NCBI GenBank assembly: GCA_044355655.1
Contig: JBIKXS010000063.1
Span: 1 to 9,527 of the forward strand
Reading direction: 5' to 3'
From: UBA3064 sp023258775
GTDB taxonomy: Bacteria; Pseudomonadota; Gammaproteobacteria; Burkholderiales; Burkholderiaceae_E
Length of the DNA stretch: 9,527 nt
Shown here: piece after piece, positions 1 to 6,006 of the stretch
Layout of the letters: every line of letters starts with the position of its first letter
How positions within the stretch are numbered: the stretch's first letter is position 1
Notes under the pieces: generated by a model
Seen by the model: the letters and a program-made list of their open reading frames with translations, nothing else
What the model was told of the DNA's origin: nothing
Database searches by the model: none
Program-made: the position numbers and the translations under genes

Positions 1-40
1 CCTTTAAATGCCCCAGCCAGTACTGATCCTGGTCCAACAT
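1..40 (-). CDS. 5' end of a leftward gene, possibly an IS66-type accessory ORF (partial)
   Basis: An ATG (38-40) opens a leftward frame that runs off the window after 13 codons, reading MLDQDQYWLGHLK. A purine-rich GAGGGGTGA lies just upstream and can serve as ribosome binding site. Many IS66-family elements begin with a small ORF (TnpA) whose product starts with a similar D-x-x-YW-x-x-HL stretch ahead of a helix-turn-helix, so that is the best guess. Only 13 residues are visible, so this is inference. It could equally be another gene with a similar start. Confidence 0.4.
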   Translation of the reverse strand, partial: MLDQDQYWLGHLK

Positions 41-124
41 CACGCTCACCCCTCTTCATTCGGATCGGGCAAGCATCCCACTCAGAAACGGCGTTGTGAA
101 GCGTGTACTTTATGGATCACTTAC
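1..124 (-). mobile_element. Possible end of an IS66-like element (partial)
   Basis: Read leftward, the sequence from 124 begins GTAAGTGATCC. This resembles the GTAAGC-type termini of IS66-family elements, and it sits about 85 bases ahead of the partial ORF at 1-40, a normal distance for that family. The other end is outside the window, so neither the inverted repeat nor the 8-bp target duplication can be tested. The boundary is a guess by analogy. Confidence 0.25.
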
Positions 125-364
125 AATTCATCTCAACACACTGGGACAAAATAGGCCCTGACTATTCGACTGCGAGTAGCGAAATGCGGCGACTCAATGG
201 GTCGGAGACTTCGATTTGAGGTTACCCACCAACGCTCCCCGCAGCAAAAAAATCTCTGTTTTGAGGCATCAAGTAGTCTGCTTGAAGTTTGCGCGTGGAG
301 AGTCTGACTGTAGGGTCAGATGTGCGCTGGAGTCCGGTGATTGAGAACTAGGTAGCTTGGGGGG
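125..364. other. Non-coding stretch between possible IS end and integrase remnant
   Basis: No convincing gene, RNA or repeat was found here on either strand. The three forward frames are closed by frequent stops and no further integrase motif could be recognised. It is probably degraded DNA left by element turnover. Confidence 0.35.
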
Positions 365-535
365 ATGAACTTTATCCAATTGCAGTCCAGCACTCATGGA
401 CACCTAAGCTTGGCATTCGTCGTCGGTACTTTTGCCATTTACAGCCTGCGCATGCGACTGAATACATTAGTTGCCATGTTGGAGCGGCATTACAGCAAAC
501 TCACTGCGACCATGGCTGCGGCACGGTTGGGGTGA
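365..535 (+). pseudogene. Decayed C-terminus of a tyrosine recombinase (phage/ICE-type integrase)
   Basis: A 56-residue frame carries the ending typical of many phage-type tyrosine recombinases. The stretch IYSLRMRLNT aligns by eye with the family pattern IYTLARQMGTS, and MLERHYSKLT matches the active-site tail in which the Tyr of HYS is the nucleophile that joins to DNA. The tail then ends ATMAAARLG. The LRHTYAT-like Arg/His segment that should precede it is only weakly recognisable around THGHLSLA, and upstream the frame is closed by a TAG at 353-355. The core-binding domain and the first catalytic Arg are missing, so this cannot be an active enzyme. Family assignment is from memory of the motif, not a search. 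It suggests that an integrative element once ended near here. Confidence 0.6.
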
Positions 536-578
536 GGTGGTGTCTTTTAACACGACAGCGATTGTGTGGGGCAAGATA

Positions 579-713
579 TCAAGTGTTCAACCGACACTTT
601 GTGATTGTCATCTCCCTATTGAGCTTGCTTGCAATATAAAAGGCTAGTCCAAAGTCAATCGCACTTGCCAGTAAGGCTGTACTCATTGCGGTCGTTAAAT
701 TAAGTTCTGACAT
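579..713 (-). CDS. Small single-span membrane protein, 44 aa, overlapping the upstream gene
   Basis: A short frame of 44 codons starts at ATG 711-713 behind a very good Shine-Dalgarno run, AGGAAGAGG, four bases before the start. Residues about 8-30 (from TTAMSTALLASAID to FYIASK) form one hydrophobic helix, followed by a short basic tail ending TKCRLNT. The start lies inside the last codons of the 98-residue gene upstream, a 14-base overlap that suggests translational coupling. The product is not recognised. It could be the N-terminal remnant of a longer membrane protein, since it stops next to the integrase relic. The start signal and helix support it; the small size keeps confidence moderate. 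Confidence 0.45.
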   Translation of the reverse strand: MSELNLTTAMSTALLASAIDFGLAFYIASKLNREMTITKCRLNT

Positions 714-996
714 TGGCCTCTTCCTTCTTTTTCATCCAATCATCCTCAGTACTTCGCTCTTCAACCTGCTCCACTTCTTCAGCGTCAGCCTTGCCCTTTT
801 TCTTATCCTTTGGGGGAGGAAACACGCTGTGCAGCAGTTTTATATGCTTCTTCAGCGCTGCTTCCCAGTTTTGGACAGAAAGTAGGTTTTCTATAAATTC
901 AAGCAAATCCAAAAGACGCTCTGGTACAGCTTTGGCAGCGTCACCCTTTAACCTGATTTTTGCAACGAAGTAGTACCGACCCCAGAGGGCACACAT
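700..996 (-). CDS. Hypothetical charged protein, 98 aa
   Basis: The product is not recognised. The N-terminal half (residues about 8-60) looks helical and globular, with leucine-rich stretches such as ERLLDLLEFIENLL and ALKKHIKLLHSVF. The C-terminal third, after a PPP turn, is a low-complexity Lys/Glu tail (KDKKKGKADAEEVEQ, then EDDWMKKKEE). No signal peptide or membrane segment is seen. The ATG (994-996) has no clear ribosome binding site, and the same frame is closed by a TGA directly before it, so this may be a truncated gene or start at a later codon. It overlaps the 44-residue membrane-protein gene by 14 bases, suggesting a two-gene unit. A shorter frame on the opposite strand over the same bases looks like a shadow. 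Confidence 0.45.
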   Translation of the reverse strand: MCALWGRYYFVAKIRLKGDAAKAVPERLLDLLEFIENLLSVQNWEAALKKHIKLLHSVFPPPKDKKKGKADAEEVEQVEERSTEDDWMKKKEEANVRT

Positions 997-1168
997 TCAG
1001 GGCTTGCCAATCCGTGAGAAATGATCAAGGAGACATGTGCTGCGGTTGCAGTACCTTATCTTTGCCCGGAGAAATGAAGCATGAAGGGTGGATGGTCCAG
1101 TAAATAGAACATGGCGACAGCCAGATCCAGATTCGTGGACGGGTCGAAGGTTTGACTTCTCTGGGTTG

Positions 1169-2359
1169 TCATCCCGGAAAGTAAGACAGCGACCGTTGGT
1201 CGATTTTGAACACATCGCACAACCAATCGATCATCAACTCCTGCCCCAAGGTTGGGTTATCGTGCTGGCAGTGTTCGGCGCCCGTTTCTTCCTCGGTGGT
1301 CAGGCGCAGTGTCGCATCGACGTTGTTCTCGATGGCATGGTTGTAAACCTTGGTGACGGCTTCAACGCCCAATACATCGTGTCCGCCGTGAATGATCAAA
1401 TAAGGGCAGCGCATGTGTTCCAACACACCTGCGAGTTTGAAGGGTTTTGCAATCTCGGCGGCTTCGGCCATGGTTTTGGCACCAAACACCCATTTGATGT
1501 GCCCTGCCAAGCCGTGGTTGTCGTCGCGCGTTTTCCAGCGTTCGTGGATGTCCCAGATGGCACCATGCGAGATGCAGGCTGCCAACCGATGCTCCATGGA
1601 GGCAGCGCGGGCGGCATAGTAACCCCCCAAACTCGACCCGCTGACGGCAATTCGGGTGGTATCCACATCGCTGCGTTGCTCCAGCCAATCGATGCATTTG
1701 CCGATCGGCACTTCGTAGTCGTGGCGGGTCACCAAGCCATGTCGGCGCAAAGCACCGCCCTGCCCTGGTCCGTCGACCAATAACACCGAGATGCCGCGCT
1801 GCAGTGCGCCACGCCCCGTCATGAACCACAGTTCGTCTTTGAAAGAGTCGAGCCCTCCAACCGAAATCAGCACCGGCTGGCGGTCACCGCCATTGGGTGA
1901 GCGGATGAAATAGGCGGGCAGGGGCTTGTTCGGCTCATATGGGATATCGACCACTTCCGCTTTGGGGGTGAGTTGGGACAAAAATTTGTGCGAGGCTTTC
2001 TCACAGCGGTCAAACGTGGCCAACCTTCTGGGGTCATCCGCTTTGAGCCAAAACTCTGCCTCACGGAAGTAATTGGCGGCTCTGAGCCAACAGTTCATGG
2101 CGGTCCTGACGTGGTGGCGGGACATCTCTTCATCGCCACGGCGGTCATTGCGCTCCGCAATGTGGGTCCACTCCCGGTACCAACTCTCAAAATCGTTGGG
2201 AATGATTTTGCTGGCGACCTGAAACACTTCGCTGACTGTGCCGGCCCCTTCCTGGGTTTCACCCAAACCGCGACGGAATTGATATGACATCCAGAAGTCG
2301 TCATGCCAATGGTGCCATCCAAAAGGTTCGTAACTCGGGGGTTTGGACGTGGGGCTCAT
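1169..2359 (-). CDS. Alpha/beta hydrolase, FrsA / 2,6-dihydropseudooxynicotine hydrolase type, 396 aa
   Basis: This cytoplasmic hydrolase has a helical N-terminal cap (about 1-135) followed by an alpha/beta-hydrolase core. Visible motifs are VGGLDSFKDE (about 167-176), typical of the DUF1100/FrsA-like group, the nucleophile elbow G-S-S-L-G with Ser243, Asp328 in GGHDVLG and His363 in GAEHCQ, so the triad is complete. Relatives include the C-C-bond hydrolase of nicotine breakdown and various esterases; the exact substrate cannot be read from the sequence. ATG 2359 was preferred because GAGAGAG lies 9 bases upstream and the family-like sequence (YEPFGWHHWHDDF) begins just after it. A GTG at 2488 in the same frame would add 43 residues that look unrelated. 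The gene is divergent from an HMG-CoA-lyase-like fragment, which hints at a former acyl-CoA or aromatic catabolic cluster. Length fits the family. Confidence 0.85.
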   Translation of the reverse strand: MSPTSKPPSYEPFGWHHWHDDFWMSYQFRRGLGETQEGAGTVSEVFQVASKIIPNDFESWYREWTHIAERNDRRGDEEMSRHHVRTAMNCWLRAANYFREAEFWLKADDPRRLATFDRCEKASHKFLSQLTPKAEVVDIPYEPNKPLPAYFIRSPNGGDRQPVLISVGGLDSFKDELWFMTGRGALQRGISVLLVDGPGQGGALRRHGLVTRHDYEVPIGKCIDWLEQRSDVDTTRIAVSGSSLGGYYAARAASMEHRLAACISHGAIWDIHERWKTRDDNHGLAGHIKWVFGAKTMAEAAEIAKPFKLAGVLEHMRCPYLIIHGGHDVLGVEAVTKVYNHAIENNVDATLRLTTEEETGAEHCQHDNPTLGQELMIDWLCDVFKIDQRSLSYFPG

Positions 2360-2650
2360 CTGGAAAAACTCTCTCAGGATAAGTGGTGCTTGCAGACCAG
2401 CAACGACGGTGGACGTTACATGGAAATGACCTTGTTTATACGGAAGGCGGGTGAGTGCGTCAATATGAGGCACCCCTTGAGCTGACACCTTGGTGATGCA
2501 ATGGAGCGTCGAGATGCGAGGATCAGACTCGGTGAAAACCCAACCCGGCTCCTAAAGACCAGCGCTTACAACGAGGGCTGGCTCCTTGCCGTTTTGTCCA
2601 TGGCGACTTGGGAGTCAGATGGGTGAGCCAAGGGGCATGAGAGAAGATCC
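2360..2650. promoter_or_regulatory. Divergent intergenic region between hydrolase and HMG-CoA-lyase fragment
   Basis: These 291 bases separate two genes transcribed away from each other, so promoters for both should lie here. No convincing -35/-10 pair, operator or hairpin could be picked out by eye. The leftward open frame that extends through 2360-2488 is more likely chance than coding. The call rests on gene arrangement only. Confidence 0.3.
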
Positions 2651-2767
2651 ATGAAGACCAGAATTTACTTTAACGAAGTGGTGACGCGCGATGGTTTCCA
2701 GATGGAACCTGCGTTCGGTTATCGCCGGATTTCGCTCAGACCCCCGGGGTTAGTGTCCAGCACCTAG
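2651..2767 (+). pseudogene. N-terminal fragment of an HMG-CoA-lyase-like / pyruvate carboxyltransferase family gene
   Basis: The ATG at 2651, behind AGAGAAG, begins a frame reading MKTRIYFNEVVTRDGFQMEPAF. This matches the start of hydroxymethylglutaryl-CoA lyase and related HMGL-like TIM-barrel enzymes, where the E-V-x-x-R-D-G-x-Q motif holds the metal-binding Asp and catalytic Arg. In intact enzymes this is followed by a segment beginning with V-P-T and a lysine. Here the frame switches after codon 22 (about 2716) to unrelated sequence and stops at a TAG (2765-2767). At most 22 of about 300 family codons remain, so the gene is dead. Orientation opposite to the alpha/beta hydrolase suggests that both came from one catabolic locus, cut by a deletion or insertion. 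Confidence 0.65.
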
Positions 2768-2811
2768 TGGCGAGTAAAAATACAGTTTTGTTTGAAGTCT
2801 TATTCAAACAA

Positions 2812-3222
2812 CTACATCTTCTGGCAAGTAAATGCACTGACCTGTAGGTCATCCCTTCGACCTTGATATTCCACCGCACTGCCGTACAAGAATGCCGTAC
2901 CGCCCTGGCCGCTGCGAATATTGAAGTACAGAAATGCACCCATACCAGACGAGCAAGAGAACCCTTGATCTACACGATCAAATGCACACCTTATCTCTGG
3001 AGCACTTGAAAAAAGGACTGGAGCAACCGAATCCGCTATGAGTCTTTCTTCTAGCATCTTCAAAAAGAATGGTTTGCGTATAGCGAACTTTGCAGCCTCC
3101 CACTTGCCCTTTTCCCAGGTCAAACCACCATTAGCCACGTACTGACAAGCAAAGGTCTGCGCACGCGCAGCGTTTGTGAACACTACCGCAGCCAGCATTA
3201 CTGCAACGATTAAGCGCCTCAT
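2812..3222 (-). CDS. Secreted or periplasmic hypothetical protein, 136 aa, four cysteines
   Basis: The ATG (3220-3222) follows a strong GAAGGAG site. Residues 1-21 form a clear Sec signal peptide: Arg-Arg, a hydrophobic core (LIVAVMLAAVVF), then a cleavage site after ARA. The mature part of about 115 residues holds four cysteines (Cys26, 79, 90 and 133), consistent with two disulfides in the periplasm, and a short glycine- and aromatic-rich beta-like region (SSGMGAFLYFNIRSGQGG). The family is not recognised. The gene lies downstream of the 67-residue membrane-protein gene on the same strand with a gap of 184 bases, so co-transcription is possible but unproven. The frame and start look real; no function can be proposed. 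Confidence 0.75.
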   Translation of the reverse strand: MRRLIVAVMLAAVVFTNAARAQTFACQYVANGGLTWEKGKWEAAKFAIRKPFFLKMLEERLIADSVAPVLFSSAPEIRCAFDRVDQGFSCSSGMGAFLYFNIRSGQGGTAFLYGSAVEYQGRRDDLQVSAFTCQKM

Positions 3223-3406
3223 GACTCCTTCATAACAAACCCCCTAGCCTAGTAGCAGCGAATGGCGCTGTCACCGGCCATGCCTTCCCGCGGCAGTTTT
3301 AGATATCCACGGCCTGCAACCCAACACTGAGCTGACGGACTTGCTAGTGAAGGGATGCTTCCTGCTTACGCCAACTTAATTTGCGGGATCAAACGGTCTT
3401 TCCGAG

Positions 3407-3610
3407 CTAACGAACTAACTTAACCGGTAATGCTTCCCATCGACAGCTTGCGCACTCGTCAATACCCCGAATGGTGACTGCTACCGTTTCACCCTTGTAC
3501 AGTCCTGCTTGGGCCATCGCCTTGGAAATGAAGGGGATATCTCTAAGAACTATAACTACAAGGCAAACAGCGATTACACTAAAAACAACCTTACTATATT
3601 GATCCAGCAT
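3407..3610 (-). CDS. Small membrane-anchored periplasmic protein with CxxC, 67 aa
   Basis: The ATG (3608-3610) has a GGAGG site 7 bases upstream. Residues about 7-23 (KVVFSVIAVCLVVIVLR) form a single N-terminal membrane helix or uncleaved signal anchor. The remainder should lie in the periplasm and contains a VAVTIRGID strand, then ECASCRWEALPVKLV with a C-x-x-C pair (Cys53, Cys56). Similar short proteins, with an IAVCLV-type anchor, a V-x-I strand, Cys-containing loop and LPV end, are common unnamed genes in proteobacteria, as recalled rather than searched. The CxxC could be a disulfide, a metal site or redox-active; the sequence does not decide. It heads a leftward pair with the 136-residue secreted protein. 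Confidence 0.75.
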   Translation of the reverse strand: MLDQYSKVVFSVIAVCLVVIVLRDIPFISKAMAQAGLYKGETVAVTIRGIDECASCRWEALPVKLVR

Positions 3611-3841
3611 CTGCGGCCTCCGTTTGTCATCAAAATTTATCCGTGTTGATAATCCACCGTTTGGGTTTGTAGACCCTAGCTATTACACGTTGATGGTAAG
3701 GCATTAAGGGTTTCGACTTCAGGTGATTAAAACTTCTTCCACAAAAGTGCTCTGCTATATATAGCGAGAGTCGCTAGAACGGTTTTCATGCCAAAAATCT
3801 GATTGGACAAGACATCTCTAAATTTCTGAGGGGGCTAGTTT
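3611..3841. promoter_or_regulatory. Divergent promoter region with a TAGCGA-GAG-TCGCTA inverted repeat
   Basis: This region lies between divergently transcribed exported-protein genes. On the + strand a TATATA box (3756-3761) could be the -10 of the rightward gene, but no good -35 was seen. Directly after it is a perfect inverted repeat, TAGCGA (3762-3767) and TCGCTA (3771-3776) around a 3-base spacer. In that position it could be an operator or a hairpin in the leader RNA. The functional role is inference. Confidence 0.35.
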
Positions 3842-4519
3842 ATGTGGGTAAGGGATCGAGTTAAAGCTGTAGCGGGAATCTTTTGGTTAGCGGTTACCTC
3901 CCTTGCAACAGCTCAATCCACAAGCGTGTTGGAAGCAAAACTTAAATCAATGGAAGCGTGCAGACTGTCTTTGAGTCACAAGGACTGCAACCTGAAGATC
4001 TTGGATAAGGACCTTCGGGAATCGCTAGTTAAACTTGACCAGCTAAACAAGCAAGTTCAAAACAATGACTCAGGTGCGGCAAGAAAGTTCACTGGTGACG
4101 AACGCGTGAGATTTTTCACTTCCTCAATCTGGGACGCAAACCGAGAGGCAGTTAGGTTAACGGACGGCAGTGTCTGGAAGTTGGATAACGCCCATATCGG
4201 AATGCCCCTAGGTAATGTGGTCGGAGTGCTAATCGATTCCCGAAAGGCACTCATCTACATTGACGGCAACGCTTACGGTGCCAGCCTAGTCAGCGGTGTT
4301 GTTATAACTTCGGATGCAATCGTTCAAACTGTTGTTCAGAAGTTATATGACGGGACGGTTTTAAAGTTAGCTAACGGTGTCTTGCTCGAATTCTCAAGCT
4401 ATGACAGATATGACACAGGCTGGTGGTTACCTCCGTATAAAGTGTTGATCGAACTCAATGCAATGAACATGTGGCACCTCGATAAGGGCAAGAGGGTCTG
4501 GATACAGAGGTTTTTGTAG
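3842..4519 (+). CDS. Periplasmic protein with coiled-coil and duplicated DGSxWxL beta unit, 225 aa
   Basis: The ATG follows a GAGGGGG site 9 bases upstream. A Sec signal peptide (about 1-24, ending LATAQ) shows export. Residues 27-75 are charged, helical and probably coiled coil, with Cys40 and Cys49 likely forming a disulfide. The rest is beta-rich and contains two related units. The first is VRLTDGSVWKLDN (about 104-116) followed by VLIDSRKALIYIDG. The second is QKLYDGTVLKLAN (about 166-178) followed by YDTGWWLPPYKVLIEL and HLDKG. The second has the DxxDTxxWLP pattern common in short bacterial proteins with a W-L-P beta motif. The protein is not assigned to a named family and no catalytic residues were seen; a binding or envelope role is possible. 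It is the only rightward intact gene of this region, lying between two leftward blocks. Confidence 0.8.
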   Translation: MWVRDRVKAVAGIFWLAVTSLATAQSTSVLEAKLKSMEACRLSLSHKDCNLKILDKDLRESLVKLDQLNKQVQNNDSGAARKFTGDERVRFFTSSIWDANREAVRLTDGSVWKLDNAHIGMPLGNVVGVLIDSRKALIYIDGNAYGASLVSGVVITSDAIVQTVVQKLYDGTVLKLANGVLLEFSSYDRYDTGWWLPPYKVLIELNAMNMWHLDKGKRVWIQRFL

Positions 4520-4544
4520 CGATAGTCTATTTAATCTATCGCTA
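4517..4544 (+). terminator. Nine-bp stem-loop overlapping the stop codon of the 225-aa gene
   Basis: TAGCGATAG (4517-4525) pairs perfectly with CTATCGCTA (4536-4544) around a 10-base AT-rich loop; the first three bases are the stop codon. No T-run follows the stem, so it is at best a weak or factor-assisted terminator. It lies between two converging genes. It shares the TAGCGA core with the inverted repeat upstream of the same gene. Confidence 0.35.
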
Positions 4545-4680
4545 ACCCAATCCCTAACCTACCGTTACGCGATACGTCAGGCGATGGTTGCTGAAGCGGA
4601 CAGTTACGAAGTATTCACACCGCCCACTGCGCGGGCTTGCGTCACTGACATCCTGAGATCAGATAAGCGCAGCATCGGAT

Positions 4681-5748
4681 TTATCGAGTGCCGAGATTTA
4701 GTTGACCCGCTGAGGCGTTGTGATTGACCTCTCGGACTGAAATCGGCAGGTTGAAGAGTTTGATGACATTTTCAAAAGCAAGCTTTCGCGCCACCTCGTG
4801 AGGTAGTTGGCCCAGCAACTCGCGAGTTCGCCGGACTCGTCTTTCGAATGTATTGCCCTGCTGCATAACCCATCGGCTTTTGTGCGCGACATCCATCCCC
4901 ACGTAAAAGCGATCTGAGTAATCGATTATCAGCTGTTGGTAAGCTTCAAGAAACCTGCCATCAACTTCCATCGTCGCAGTAAAAAAATCGGCTCGAGGCC
5001 AGCCACTGCCATACCCGCCTGTGTTGGTCATATTGGATAAGTCGCAGACAAGTAGCGGATGGCGAACGAAAAGATTCCGGATACCTGATGGGTCGAGTCG
5101 CCCACAGCCATGGGACCAGACAAGTTTGAGCGTAGGTAAGTCTTTGAGGACCTGGTCGAGTTGATTGACCAATTCGGGGTATGCCTCCATGTGGATGACC
5201 ACAGGAACATTGTGACGAATTGCCACCGCAGCAATTTGCCGAATAAATAAGGAATCGAAAGCCTTGTCGATCTCGGCATGCTGGCCGATTCGTCCTCCAT
5301 CGCCTGCGTACGCCCAGTGGCGTACCAACACTTCGCCAATCCCAAATACTTTACGCTCTGAGAGCTTTTGATCGATCTCAGCCAAAATCTTCTGCGCAGC
5401 CGCGGTGGGTAAATTCCAGTCCATGAACGTGAAATCAGGTCGCTGCATACCGGCGAGGACAAAAATCTCGCTGGGGTTATCTGCCGCGATTGCCAGTGTC
5501 GCCTCGTCAGTCGTTGGCAGATCGTCGCGTGTTCCAAGGTAACGGGGCATGACAAGTTGCGCGATCACACGACTTGAGCGATATCTCTCTAGAACATTCG
5601 CAGTATCAAAGCTGCCGCCCCAGTGAGCGTGCCCGTCGATTAAAGGACCATCATAGGCACAGGCGTTGAAACAAAATATGAATAAAGTAATCGCCAAAAC
5701 GGAAGGCTTTGAAGCGCGGCACAACAGTGTTTTGCGCAGCTTATTCAC
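4681..5748 (-). CDS. Exported amidohydrolase (amidohydrolase_2 / TIM-barrel metal hydrolase), 355 aa
   Basis: This is a metal-dependent hydrolase of the amidohydrolase superfamily. The N-terminal D-G-H-A-H motif gives His40 and His42, followed by Glu139 in GIGEV, His186 in VIHME, His213 in WSHGCGR and Asp286 in GMDVA. That is the full ligand set expected for a mono- or binuclear barrel, so the enzyme is probably active. The substrate is unknown; the TatD-like and lactonase or decarboxylase branches share this layout. Residues about 1-31 are basic then strongly hydrophobic (VLAITLFIFCFNAC), arguing for export, with an imperfect lipobox-like FNAC at 27-30. Export is less usual for this superfamily. 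The start is a GTG (5746-5748) with only a weak site upstream; the next Met is residue 67, inside the barrel. The gene lies 115 bases downstream of the IS5-type element, which may have replaced its promoter. Confidence 0.85.
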   Translation of the reverse strand: MNKLRKTLLCRASKPSVLAITLFIFCFNACAYDGPLIDGHAHWGGSFDTANVLERYRSSRVIAQLVMPRYLGTRDDLPTTDEATLAIAADNPSEIFVLAGMQRPDFTFMDWNLPTAAAQKILAEIDQKLSERKVFGIGEVLVRHWAYAGDGGRIGQHAEIDKAFDSLFIRQIAAVAIRHNVPVVIHMEAYPELVNQLDQVLKDLPTLKLVWSHGCGRLDPSGIRNLFVRHPLLVCDLSNMTNTGGYGSGWPRADFFTATMEVDGRFLEAYQQLIIDYSDRFYVGMDVAHKSRWVMQQGNTFERRVRRTRELLGQLPHEVARKLAFENVIKLFNLPISVREVNHNASAGQLNLGTR

Positions 5749-5806
5749 TCACAAGCCCTGAACATTAATGGTCTGTGAAGAAAAGGTGGTTTGAAGCCAT
5801 GGTTGA

Positions 5807-5860
5807 CTACACCCTCGCAAGCAGAAGCAGTAGGTAGGTCAAGACGGCAAGTTTGCGCAT
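5807..5860 (-). pseudogene. Signal-peptide-like 17-codon frame abutting the IS end
   Basis: Two bases inside the flank of the IS element an ATG (5858-5860) opens a frame reading MRKLAVLTYLLLLLARV and then a TAG. It looks like the positively charged and hydrophobic part of a Sec signal peptide with the mature protein missing. It may be the start of a gene broken by the insertion and later mutation, a leader peptide, or chance. No ribosome binding site is visible because the IS lies immediately upstream. Confidence 0.25.
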
Positions 5861-5862
5861 AG

Positions 5863-5875
5863 CAGGCTGCTGAAA
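5863..5875 (+). repeat. Terminal inverted repeat of the IS5-type element, transposase-distal end
   Basis: CAGGCTGCTGAAA, matched 13 of 13 by the reverse complement of 7181-7193. Similarity ends after this core, apart from one further matching base. It is preceded by TAG, part of the likely target duplication. Confidence 0.85.
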
Positions 5876-6006
5876 AATCAGGGAGAAGACGTTGATATGC
5901 CCTAGGTACTGAGGATTGTTGTTTAATGTAGAGCGAATCATCGCGCCATCGAGGGCATTGATGGCTAATTAGGTACTTTATCGGTGTGTTTTCCATCGTT
6001 TCTGCC

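Noticed and set aside
997..1215. Leftward frame directly upstream of the 98-aa gene in the same phase
   Set aside because: It overlaps the hydrolase C-terminus, has mixed, non-protein-like composition and no start signal. An in-frame fusion with the 98-aa gene broken by one stop was considered but has no support.
1088..1783. Long rightward frame of 231 codons opposite the alpha/beta hydrolase gene
   Set aside because: It lies fully antisense to a gene with a complete catalytic triad, has no recognisable domain, and looks like a mirror frame caused by GC-rich codon use.
2360..2488. N-terminal extension of the hydrolase to a GTG at 2488
   Set aside because: The extra 43 residues do not resemble the family, and the ATG at 2359 has a better ribosome binding site and a family-like N-terminus.
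3223..3406. Rightward frame in the gap between the two leftward secreted-protein genes
   Set aside because: A stretch is open on the + strand but has no start codon with a ribosome binding site and no recognisable motif.
2812..4680. Integron cassette array
   Set aside because: Small single genes with hairpins suggested cassettes, but no paired RYYYAAC and GTTRRRY attC core sites were found in the gaps, and gene orientation is mixed.
4584..4727. Rightward 47-codon frame in the convergent gap and amidohydrolase end
   Set aside because: It runs into the opposite strand of the amidohydrolase gene, lacks a ribosome binding site and shows no recognised motif.
5745..5996. Leftward 83-codon frame overlapping the amidohydrolase start by four bases
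   Set aside because: It runs across the end of the IS element, so it is a chance fusion of IS and flanking DNA, despite the tidy GTGA overlap.
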